Shown here: positions 1 to 5,062 of the stretch, in pieces
How positions within the stretch are numbered: the stretch's first letter is position 1
How the letters are laid out: each line of letters starts with the position of its first letter
From: Bacillota bacterium
GTDB taxonomy: Bacteria; Bacillota_C; Negativicutes; Sporomusales; Sporomusaceae
NCBI GenBank assembly: GCA_023441125.1
Contig: JAEZQV010000205.1
Coordinates: 1 to 5,062 of the forward strand
Reading direction: 5' to 3'
DNA: 5,062 nucleotides
Notes under the pieces: generated by a model
What the model saw: only the letters and a program-made list of their open reading frames with translations
Told to the model about the DNA's origin: nothing
Databases searched by the model: none
Made by a program: the position numbers and the translations under genes

Positions 1-1634
1 ATGAAGAACAATACAATCAAGCTGCAAAGGCAGAGCTGGATAGTGCTAAAAATTCTTTTGATACGAGTACTGCGGAATGGTTAAAAGAGAAGAACGAGCT
101 TTCCGAGAACGCCACCCGCTGGCGGCGCAATAACGATTACAAAAATACCGACGCCATTATCAAATGGCAGGACGACCACTGGCTGGTCAAAGGCAGCTGG
201 AAGAAAATCGACCGGGGTCTGCCGACACCGATCGCATTGGTGGCTGATATTGATACTCCTGCTTATTCGGCTTACGACATGCCCGGGGAGTTTCAACGGA
301 AACTCCAGGAGCTGACCACCAAGGATGTGCAGGTGGGCCGGCGGGATACTTCCGGTAATCTGGAATGGGGCTGGCAGGTCAATTATCTGGACCAGGATAA
401 ACGCTATCGCAACCTGGACCCTACCAGCTATGAAAAGATATTTTCACAATGGAGCGCCTACGATTCCCGGCGCCTGGGCGGCGCCATTGACGGCACTTTT
501 AAAGCCGGCGACAAGCACCTGCTGGAGTTCCTGGCCAACTGGTCCAGGGAGAAATTGGATATTGATGGCAACGGGATGGAAAAATTGGATATGGATGATG
601 AGCTTACCAATGCCCTGCGGTTCCGGTCCTATTATGAACAGACGCTGTTCAATCTCCAACTGCAGGATACCATTACCCTCAACCAGGCGGCCGATCTCTG
701 GCTGACCCCCAGTATTCGCTACAACTATTCCGACGTTATGGGCCGAGCGGCCGGGCCGCCCAGAAAATGGATCGATAAAAATCATATCTGGGTCAAGCAG
801 GAGGACTCCCAGGTCAATGACAAGGTCACCTGGCAGCTGGCGCTGAAGAAGAAGGTGGACGACAGCCTGACGCTGCGGTCCACTTACGGCACCTACTACC
901 GCCTGCTCAACCTGTATGAGATCGCCGGCGACGGCGTTGGCATCCTGCCCCGGCCCAACAGCACCGGCGACGGCAAGGTCTATGGCAGCATGTTCCCGGT
1001 GCCGGAGGAAGGGACCCAGTGGGACCTGTCGGCCATCTGGGACGGCAAGCTGCTGGGCGCCGTCTCATCCACTGTGCAGTTAACCTATTTCGGGCGCAAA
1101 TCCGACAATCTGCTGCAACTGTACCGCTACGGCCTGGATTTCTGGTCGTACACCAATTCGTCCAAAGGGCGGGCCAATGGCCTGGAACTGCAGGGCAATT
1201 TCAACTGGGACAAATGGGACCTGAACCTAGCCGGCACCTACCTGCATACCAAAGCCTGGGAACAATCTAATGCCACCACCAGTAACGCGCCGCCTATTTA
1301 TGCCCGAATACAGCAGACCTACACGCCGGAGTGGGAGAGCTCTGTCCGGCTGACATACCGGCCGGACAGCCGGCTGGCAATTTTCTCCGAAATGAAGTAT
1401 GTGGGGGAAATGTATTTTAATAAGTACAGCATGGACGAGGTCCAAAGCGCGCTGACAACCGTGGGTCTGGGGGTCAAATATAAGGTGGACAAAGACTTCC
1501 AGCTAACGGCCGGTGTGAATGATTTGTTTAATAAAGGGCCGGAGTCTCTGTGCAAAACCAAGAACTTCGATGGCCTGCTGCAATATCCCATCCAGGGGCG
1601 CACCTATTACGCGACGCTGCAGTACAAATATTAG
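1..1634 (+). CDS. TonB-dependent outer-membrane receptor, C-terminal part (5' end outside window)
   Basis: This frame is open from base 3, so the gene enters from upstream. The first possible internal start (TTG at 237) is not the real start, because receptor-like sequence continues before it. The visible 543 residues are the beta-barrel of a TonB-dependent receptor, which uses TonB energy to import a ligand across the outer membrane. The sequence shows alternating amphipathic strands rich in Tyr and Trp separated by polar loops, a late GVNDLFNK motif typical of the last barrel strands, and the ending RTYYATLQYKY with a terminal aromatic residue, the usual outer-membrane assembly signal. The plug domain and TonB box are not visible. 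The first ~35 residues are unusually charged and Ala/Glu/Lys-rich, probably an extracellular loop. No terminator follows, so the gene is probably co-transcribed with the exported protein starting at 1782. The ligand cannot be told from this fragment; siderophore, haem or corrinoid are all possible. Confidence 0.93.
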   Translation, partial: EEQYNQAAKAELDSAKNSFDTSTAEWLKEKNELSENATRWRRNNDYKNTDAIIKWQDDHWLVKGSWKKIDRGLPTPIALVADIDTPAYSAYDMPGEFQRKLQELTTKDVQVGRRDTSGNLEWGWQVNYLDQDKRYRNLDPTSYEKIFSQWSAYDSRRLGGAIDGTFKAGDKHLLEFLANWSREKLDIDGNGMEKLDMDDELTNALRFRSYYEQTLFNLQLQDTITLNQAADLWLTPSIRYNYSDVMGRAAGPPRKWIDKNHIWVKQEDSQVNDKVTWQLALKKKVDDSLTLRSTYGTYYRLLNLYEIAGDGVGILPRPNSTGDGKVYGSMFPVPEEGTQWDLSAIWDGKLLGAVSSTVQLTYFGRKSDNLLQLYRYGLDFWSYTNSSKGRANGLELQGNFNWDKWDLNLAGTYLHTKAWEQSNATTSNAPPIYARIQQTYTPEWESSVRLTYRPDSRLAIFSEMKYVGEMYFNKYSMDEVQSALTTVGLGVKYKVDKDFQLTAGVNDLFNKGPESLCKTKNFDGLLQYPIQGRTYYATLQYKY

Positions 1635-1651
1635 CGTTGACATATTTCTGC

Positions 1652-1663
1652 AAAGGAGGTGAT
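1652..1663 (+). promoter_or_regulatory. Full-length consensus Shine-Dalgarno sequence
   Basis: AAAGGAGGTGAT is complementary to the whole anti-Shine-Dalgarno end of Firmicute 16S rRNA. It lies 7 nt before the ATG at 1671, which opens only a 16-codon frame. It is far stronger than the site used by the 460-residue protein (GAGGG at 1768-1772). A near copy, AAAGGAGATGAT, lies at 1698-1709. There the position equivalent to the ATG reads AAT, so the second motif has no usable start at the same spacing. Confidence 0.6.
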
Positions 1664-1670
1664 GTCCCGC

Positions 1671-1721
1671 ATGCAAAGGGCAAGGCAGTTCCCGGTGAAA
1701 GGAGATGATAGAGGGCAATAA
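1671..1721 (+). CDS. Possible 16-residue leader ORF
   Basis: ATG at 1671 with an ideal Shine-Dalgarno sequence opens a 17-codon frame (including TAA) encoding MQRARQFPVKGDDRGQ. The product is basic and hydrophilic, with no signal peptide and no run of a regulatory amino acid. It lies in the gap between the receptor and the exported protein, and its 3' part overlaps a second Shine-Dalgarno-like motif. It may be a translated leader, a remnant of a lost gene start, or chance. The strong initiation site is the only support. Confidence 0.25.
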   Translation: MQRARQFPVKGDDRGQ

Positions 1722-1781
1722 GCAGGTAGTATCCCGGATTTTTTAGGCGAACAAAATCGAAGGAAAAGAGGGAATGAATTA

Positions 1782-3164
1782 ATGAACAAGAAATTCGGCT
1801 TTCTCAAACGGGTCATCGTCGCGGCCCTGACCCTGTCGGTTTTAGGCAGCTCAGCCGTACTGGCGGCTCCAGAAAATTTATTCGGCTACACGGTGGTTAA
1901 TTCAAGTTATACTGCCGGCGCCGCCGGCGCCATCAACGGCGATCGGACCGCCTCACCGACAACCTTCACAGCCCAAATTGGCAAAGTGAGCGGCTTAAAC
2001 AGCGACCCGGCGCTGTTCAACTTCTTCCAGGGCAACGAAAGCCGCCTAGTGTTGCGCCAGTATAATGTGAGCGCTCCGGCAACCTTGATAGCTAATAAAA
2101 TCATTGATCCGTTTGCATCTGCATGGACGCCATCGCTTGCTGAAAACACCTGGAGTGGTGTGCAAAATCTGCACGCGGTAGCTACCAAAGGTAATTTCTT
2201 ATACGCTACCGGCTATGATCTGGGAAAAATTTCAGTGATTAATATGAGCAGTGGCTATACGCAAACAACCAGCTACCAGTTTCCGACAGCCTGGCCGAGC
2301 ATTCCCACCTCAGTCGTACCAGCCGGTGCCTCGGTTCACGGTGAAGGCTTAACCGTTGTCGGCGATTATCTGTATGCGCTGTTTACCGTCAATCCGGGCG
2401 GCAGCTATACGACATATTCCGACAGCGTTGTTGTAAAATTATACATTAACAGCTCAACTGGCCTTTTGACCTATGTCAACTATTTGACCGTCGGCAAAAA
2501 CGCCTTCACCCTTGACCAGTACAACAACAAGCTGTATGTCTGCGCCCTGGGCGGCATGCAGAATGCCGGCAGTTCCAATGCCGAAACCCGTCTGGACATC
2601 ATTGACCTGGCTACCTTCACCAAGACTCCAGTTACCAAGACAGCCTCCATGGGCGGCGATTTCCGCGACATCACCATTGTCGATGACAATAATGCCTATG
2701 TTTTCCTGGGCAACTATAATGCCGGCTGGAATATGGACGGCAACGTATACCGCACCACCGTGGCCAATCTCGCTTCTCCGTCCGCCTGGACCCCAGTTAG
2801 CAATATCAGCAACGCCTCCGGCTATCTCTGGGGTATTTATGCCGACAGCAACCGGTTCTGGTTTGTCAAAGGCAATCAGATCGACATTTTCGCCGGCGCA
2901 CTTACCAGCACTGCGACCGCTGCCGACAAATCCTTCAGCGCAGTCCAACTGAGCGACAGCAGTTATGGCGCCTATGCCAGCCTGAACTCGGCGATTATCC
3001 TTGCTCCGGACAAGACCTCAACTCGCACCGCCAGCCTCAGCAGCGGCGTGGCCAAATCCTTTGCTTCGCATACCGTCCTCGCGCAGCAAGCCCGCAAAGC
3101 AGCCGAACAGGCCAAGACCGGCCTGAAAACTGTAAACGGTCAAAGAATCCTGAGCTTTAAATAA
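1782..3164 (+). CDS. Exported beta-propeller-like protein, partner of the TonB receptor, function unknown
   Basis: The protein has 460 residues and starts at ATG 1782, with GAGGG at 1768-1772 as ribosome-binding site. Residues 1-28 form a Sec signal peptide: a basic n-region (NKKFGFLKR), a hydrophobic core, and a likely cleavage after AVLA or AVLAA. There is no lipobox cysteine, so it is probably periplasmic or outer-membrane associated and not a lipoprotein. The mature part repeats a pattern of hydrophobic strand, short turn, LYxx strand and loop at about residues 129-156, 186-222, 243-277, 292-325 and 349-370. This suggests a beta-propeller, but I cannot name the family. The tail (about 424-460) contains a predicted amphipathic helix (LAQQARKAAEQAKTG) followed by NGQRILSFK. 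It follows the receptor on the same strand after 147 nt without a clear terminator, and its own strong terminator comes next. A broken paralogue lies at about 3950-4391. The pairing with a receptor suggests a role in substrate capture, by inference only. Confidence 0.85.
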   Translation: MNKKFGFLKRVIVAALTLSVLGSSAVLAAPENLFGYTVVNSSYTAGAAGAINGDRTASPTTFTAQIGKVSGLNSDPALFNFFQGNESRLVLRQYNVSAPATLIANKIIDPFASAWTPSLAENTWSGVQNLHAVATKGNFLYATGYDLGKISVINMSSGYTQTTSYQFPTAWPSIPTSVVPAGASVHGEGLTVVGDYLYALFTVNPGGSYTTYSDSVVVKLYINSSTGLLTYVNYLTVGKNAFTLDQYNNKLYVCALGGMQNAGSSNAETRLDIIDLATFTKTPVTKTASMGGDFRDITIVDDNNAYVFLGNYNAGWNMDGNVYRTTVANLASPSAWTPVSNISNASGYLWGIYADSNRFWFVKGNQIDIFAGALTSTATAADKSFSAVQLSDSSYGAYASLNSAIILAPDKTSTRTASLSSGVAKSFASHTVLAQQARKAAEQAKTGLKTVNGQRILSFK

Positions 3165-3182
3165 GCAGCAATTACCGTCTGA

Positions 3183-3228
3183 AAAAGAGCCGGCAGCTTG
3201 GCAGGTGAAGCAAGCTGCCGGCTCTTTT
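3183..3228 (+). terminator. Strong intrinsic terminator of the exported-protein gene
   Basis: A perfect 18-bp stem (3183-3200 pairing with 3211-3228, core AGAGCCGGCAGCTTG) closes a 10-nt loop. The 3' arm ends in TTTT, and the 5' arm begins within AAAAA (3182-3186), which reads as a U-run on the other strand, so the structure could act in both directions. It begins 18 nt after the stop codon at 3164 and closes the receptor + exported-protein unit. Confidence 0.9.
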
Positions 3229-3234
3229 CCTCCC

Positions 3235-3262
3235 GTGTCACGAGGACAGGTTCATCGACAGA
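3235..3262 (+). repeat. REP-like palindromic repeat, copy 1
   Basis: A 28-nt unit of the form GTGTCA..GGACAGGTTC..GACA, identical at 23 of 28 positions to the copy that starts 36 nt downstream at 3271. Its GTGTCA end is only partly mirrored at the other end in this copy. GGACAGGTTC-type repeats are known to flank REP-associated tyrosine transposases in Clostridia and Negativicutes, and a remnant of such a transposase follows. Confidence 0.6.
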
Positions 3263-3270
3263 GGGGGCGT

Positions 3271-3298
3271 GTGTCATGGGGACAGGTTCGTTGACACA
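3271..3298 (+). repeat. REP-like palindromic repeat, copy 2 (left end of transposase remnant)
   Basis: Second copy of the 28-nt unit. Its ends GTGTCA (3271-3276) and TGACAC (3292-3297) are inverted repeats of each other. The segment at 3273-3289 (TGGGGACAGGTTC core) is also mirrored at 3455-3471 (GGACCTGTCCCCTTGAC), so these two sites bracket the transposase remnant as terminal inverted repeats with about 15 of 17 positions in common. Confidence 0.65.
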
Positions 3299-3353
3299 TG
3301 GTCGGGAAAATATTCAAGAATTTTCATATAGCAAAATAATCGCTGAGAAATGA

Positions 3354-3470
3354 TCTGGCAAAGGTGCTTATTGGGAATCCAATCTATCTCTAAGAGGGAT
3401 TGCGGCGATATTAGGCATGAACCGTGAAATGATTAGAAGAATGGCTGTGCCAAAGGACCTGTCCCCTTGA
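3354..3470 (+). pseudogene. C-terminal remnant of a REP-associated tyrosine (Y1/IS200-like) transposase
   Basis: The open frame from 3354 to the TGA at 3468-3470 encodes a segment with LSLRGIAAILGMNREMIRR followed by MAVPKDLSP and a stop. This resembles the DnaA-like or sigma-like helix-turn-helix at the C-terminus of REP-associated tyrosine transposases. In that family the coding sequence commonly runs into the right-end repeat and so ends in DLSP, encoded by GGACCTGTCCCC, as here. The catalytic N-terminal Y1 domain (HUH motif and tyrosine) is absent. The DNA between the left repeat and this frame (3299-3353) is AT-rich and encodes nothing recognisable. The element is an internally deleted, inactive relic. 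Confidence 0.6.
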
Positions 3471-3479
3471 CGCACACAT

Positions 3480-3950
3480 GTCCGGGAAGTCAACGGTAAG
3501 GGCCAGTGGGCCAGTACACCACCGTCAGTGTCCGGGGCTCAACGGCCGCCCCGGTGGGCGTGTTCGTCGACGGCGTGCTGTTTAACCTGGGCGGCGATGC
3601 GGCGGCCGACGTTTCCACCATCCCGGTCAAGAATTTTTGAGCGGGTCGAGGTTTACCTCGGTTACATTCCGGCCCGGTTTGGCGGCACCTACATAGGCGG
3701 GGTCATCAATATCGTCACCAAGCGCCCCGGCAACGTCAATGTGAGCGCCCAATTCGGGCAACGCACCTGGGGCGGCTATACCGACAGCCTGCAAGTTGAC
3801 ACTCCCCTGGGTGAAGGCAGCTTGATGATCGGCATCAACCGGGATCAGAGCGACGGGGATTTTAAATACACTAACTATTCATCCTACGCATACGAAACTA
3901 TTATGCCAAGGTATCGGCAAGAACTGGAAACCGCTATACCCCTCGCCAAT
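3480..3950 (+). pseudogene. TonB-dependent receptor fragment: plug domain and first barrel strands
   Basis: Read across two frame changes, this encodes VREVNGKGQWA, then QYTTVSVRGSTAAPVG, VFVDGVLFNLGG, STIPVKNFERVEVYLG, ARFGGTYIGGVINIVTKRPG and a first barrel segment ending near GDFKYTN. These are the standard plug-domain motifs: the VRG strand, the DG(V/I) turn, the ERVEV..G block, and GGVINIVTK. Frame changes lie near 3511, where a base appears missing, and in the T5 run at 3634-3638, where an extra T creates TGA. The second restores the original frame. The signal peptide, TonB box and first part of the plug are missing because the fragment starts at the mobile-element remnant. The barrel is missing because the frame runs directly into exported-protein sequence. 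It cannot be compared directly with the receptor at 1-1634, whose plug lies outside the window. The right boundary is approximate. Confidence 0.88.
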
Positions 3951-4391
3951 AGTCAATTGAAATTTAATGGGATCAGCATTGTTGACGACAACCACGCCTA
4001 TGTGTTCCTCGGCAACTACGATTCCACTTAACCAACATGGTCGTCGGCCTTTACTACACCACCGTGGCCAATCTGACTTCCCCCTCGCAGTGAAGTAAGG
4101 TGAGTTCATCAAAGGGACGCCGATTGACATTTTCTCAACCCTGCCCAACGGCTCGGCTATTGCCGATAAGCAATTTACCGCCGCTCAGATGGCAGCTTCG
4201 GCCCCAACGGCAACCTGAACTCAGAGCCACCATTGTGGCCCCTGACAAGACTACCGGTTTAACGCTGCAAGCCGGCGTTGTCAAAGTCCTTCGCCTCCCA
4301 TTCCATCCTGGCGCAGCAGGCCCGCAAGGCTGCTGAGCAGTACAAAGGCCTGAAAACCATCAACGGTCAAAGAGTGCTAAGCTTCAAATAA
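3951..4391 (+). pseudogene. Decayed C-terminal third of a paralogue of the 460-residue exported protein
   Basis: Segments in shifting frames align in order with residues ~292-460 of the protein encoded at 1782-3164: ISIVDDNHAYVFLGNY (intact ITIVDDNNAYVFLGNY), YYTTVANLTSPS (YRTTVANLASPS), FIKGTPIDIF (FVKGNQIDIF), LNS then TIVAPDKTT, and SFASHSILAQQARKAAEQ followed by GLKTINGQRVLSFK and TAA at 4389. The frame changes near 4028, between 4093 and 4102, near 4190, near 4225 and near 4286. About 25 residues corresponding to the intact segment around AWTPVSNISNASGYLWG are deleted between 4093 and 4102. The first half is read in the same frame as the preceding receptor fragment, giving a chimeric frame that stops at 4031. 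It is not expected to yield a working protein. The left boundary lies somewhere within about 3890-3957. Confidence 0.9.
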
Positions 4392-4398
4392 GAAATAA

Positions 4399-4427
4399 TC
4401 GCCGCACCGGAACTTAACTTGCGGCGA
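4399..4427 (+). other. GC-rich hairpin after the pseudogene
   Basis: TCGCCGCA at 4399-4406 and TGCGGCGA at 4420-4427 form a perfect 8-bp stem with a 13-nt loop, beginning 8 nt after the pseudogene stop. No T-run follows, so it is at best a weak or decayed terminator, or an RNA 3' end stabiliser. Confidence 0.4.
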
Positions 4428-4456
4428 CTGGCAGTATTAAGGAATATTAGACCGGT

Positions 4457-4509
4457 TTACAGCCGCTTATTCCCAAAGATTTGGGGACGAGCGGCTGTAA
4501 GCAATTTTT
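4457..4509 (+). terminator. Long hairpin followed by T5, probable intrinsic terminator
   Basis: TTACAGCCGCT (4457-4467) pairs perfectly with AGCGGCTGTAA (4490-4500). The helix continues inward, through two G-T wobbles and one mismatch, to CCCAA/TTGGG (4472-4476 and 4481-4485), giving a near-continuous stem of about 20 bp. GCAATTTTT follows at 4501-4509. This could end read-through from the pseudogene region. The stem is symmetrical enough to be a REP-type repeat instead. Confidence 0.5.
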
Positions 4510-4742
4510 GCCGGTTACGCGTTAGCGCGAAAGGGACGCTTCCGCACGCAGATTTTTACCGGGGCTGCTTATTGGCAATGCTGACAGGGTCCAGGGCCGC
4601 CTCCACCGCTTCATTGCTGCCGAAAAAGGCAATAGTACTATTCTTTTTTGTTCTATATGCAGTAATTTCTTTACTTTTCTACTGCCTGGATATCCTGATT
4701 ATTCTGTAGGAACGGGAAGGCCTACCCTGTTTTATATTCTGA
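4510..4742. other. Stretch without a convincing gene
   Basis: Together with the hairpins above, the roughly 350 bases between the pseudogene stop and the promoter hold no gene I can support. A rightward frame of 96 codons (4419-4709) has no ribosome-binding site and runs through the hairpins. On the minus strand, 4556-4678 has a short protein-like frame ending FFGSNEAVEAALDPVSIA, NKQPR and stop, but no start codon or ribosome-binding site. The segment shifts from GC-rich (to about 4630) to AT-rich (after it). It is probably decayed intergenic DNA. Confidence 0.5.
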
Positions 4743-4771
4743 TTGACGGGAAGTTAAATGTCTGCTACAAT
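4743..4771 (+). promoter_or_regulatory. Consensus vegetative promoter of the riboswitch transcript
   Basis: TTGACG (4743-4748) and TACAAT (4766-4771) are each one base from the sigma-A/sigma-70 consensus and are separated by an optimal 17 nt. The expected transcription start is around 4778, about 15 to 20 nt before the riboswitch aptamer, which supports the call. Confidence 0.8.
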
Positions 4772-4792
4772 AACACTGAATAATTTCATAAT

Positions 4793-4953
4793 ATCGGAAC
4801 AGGTGCCTGTAAAGGCTTAATAGGGAAGACCGGTGGAAAACCGGCGCGGTCCCGCCACTGTAATGGGGAGCGAACCCAAGATATACCACTGGGATGATTA
4901 GTCCTGGGAAGGTTTGGGTAAGCGAGGATCCAGAGCCAGGAGAACTGCCTGAC
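4793..4953 (+). ncRNA. Cobalamin (adenosylcobalamin) riboswitch aptamer
   Basis: The segment carries the conserved cobalamin riboswitch elements in order: AGGTGCC at 4801-4807, GGCTTAATAGGGAAG at about 4814-4828, a small hairpin ACCGG..CCGG, GCGGTCCCGCCACTGTAA including the GCCACTG block (4854-4860), a GGGGAGCGAACCC segment, CCACTGGGA..TCCTGGGAAGG with GGTTTGGG, and the B12 box AGCCAGGAGAACTGCCTG (4934-4951). It binds a cobalamin coenzyme in the nascent RNA and usually switches off downstream uptake or synthesis genes, such as btuB-like receptors, cobalt or corrinoid transporters, or cbi/cob genes. It reads rightward, so its target gene lies beyond the window. It does not control the receptor and exported protein to its left. 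Confidence 0.96.
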
Positions 4954-5062
4954 GAACAATCACCGTTTTACTCACGAGCGATGAGGAGGAGATTAAAGCG
5001 TCATCTTGCTGGTAATCAAGACCAGACTTTTTAGATGATCTTTGTTTGTACATACCCCTTCC
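4954..5062 (+). promoter_or_regulatory. Riboswitch expression platform (leader RNA, gene start beyond window)
   Basis: No convincing coding start is present in these last ~110 nt. A purine-rich GAGGAGGAG lies at 4983-4991, with no well-spaced start codon. Possible alternative pairings are visible. GATGA (4980-4984) can pair with TCATC (5001-5005). Alternatively GTCATCT (5000-5006) can pair with AGATGAT (5033-5039) around a small CTGGT/ACCAG hairpin (5009-5013 and 5021-5025) followed by T5 (5028-5032). The two long pairings exclude each other, as expected of a switch. Whether it acts by termination or translation is not resolved by eye. Confidence 0.4.

Larger units (their letters stand above)
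3271..3471 (+). mobile_element. Internally deleted REP/RAYT-type element
   Basis: About 200 nt bracketed by inverted GGGGACAGGT-type ends (3273-3289 and 3455-3471), containing only the transposase C-terminus. The base composition of its interior is more AT-rich than the flanking coding DNA. Its right end abuts the point where recognisable TonB-receptor sequence begins (about 3480), so insertion of this element, or recombination at it, probably removed the 5' part of the receptor pseudogene. Confidence 0.5.

Noticed and set aside
1637..1665. TTGACA at 1637-1642 as a promoter for the exported protein
   Set aside because: The -35 box is perfect, but at 17 nt the -10 is TGATGT and overlaps the ribosome-binding site; no better -10 box is in range.
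1713..1744. GGG..CCC followed by T6 (1739-1744) as a terminator between receptor and exported protein
   Set aside because: The stem is only about 3 bp around a 17-nt loop, too weak for intrinsic termination.
2454..2948. Minus-strand 164-codon frame opposite the exported protein
   Set aside because: It is a shadow of the GC-biased third positions of the real gene, with no ribosome-binding site or recognisable domain.
3235..3298. CRISPR array, because of the 36-nt spaced repeats
   Set aside because: Only two imperfect copies separated by 8 nt, palindromic and tied to a transposase relic; no array or cas gene.
3528..4031. A 167-residue intact protein
   Set aside because: The frame joins out-of-frame plug sequence, in-frame receptor and an exported-protein fragment; it is part of the chimeric pseudogene and lacks a signal peptide.
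4100..4336. A 78-codon gene at the pseudogene end
   Set aside because: Only its middle (TIVAPDKTTGLTLQAGVVK) is real paralogue sequence; both ends are out of frame.
4419..4709. Rightward 96-codon frame with a hydrophobic C-terminus (AIVLFFFVLYAVISLLF)
   Set aside because: It starts at a TTG without a ribosome-binding site, runs through two hairpins, and its hydrophobic end simply reflects T-rich DNA.

Overview
The window looks like chromosome from a diderm Firmicute (Negativicutes, Sporomusa/Pelosinus type). It combines a TonB-dependent outer-membrane receptor, which implies an outer membrane, with Firmicute-style signals: a full-length AAAGGAGGTGAT ribosome-binding site, a consensus vegetative promoter with a 17-nt spacer, and a cobalamin riboswitch. 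The taxonomy is inferred from this combination and not from a marker gene.

Layout. Positions 1-1634 hold the C-terminal part of a TonB-dependent receptor whose plug domain lies upstream of the window. A 147-nt gap follows, with two strong ribosome-binding-site motifs and a possible 16-residue ORF. Positions 1782-3164 encode a 460-residue exported protein of unknown function that resembles a beta-propeller. It ends at a strong intrinsic terminator (3183-3228). Positions 3235-3471 hold two REP-like repeats and the last codons of a REP-associated tyrosine (Y1/IS200-like) transposase.

Positions 3480-4391 are a decayed chimera. The first half is the plug and first barrel segment of a second TonB-dependent receptor. 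The second half is the C-terminal third of a paralogue of the 460-residue protein. Together they carry at least seven frame changes. The simplest reading is a second copy of the receptor + propeller pair that lost its middle (receptor barrel plus propeller N-terminus) and then decayed. Positions 4392-4742 contain hairpins, one of them a probable terminator, and no convincing gene. A consensus promoter (4743-4771) then drives a cobalamin riboswitch (about 4793-4953) that reads rightward into a gene outside the window.

How the parts may work together. Receptor and exported propeller protein are adjacent, on the same strand, with no terminator between them, and the pairing recurs in the pseudogene. 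This suggests a functional pair in outer-membrane uptake, with the propeller protein as a possible substrate-capture partner. The nearby cobalamin riboswitch makes a corrinoid worth testing as the ligand. It does not regulate the visible genes, because it lies downstream of them and points away.
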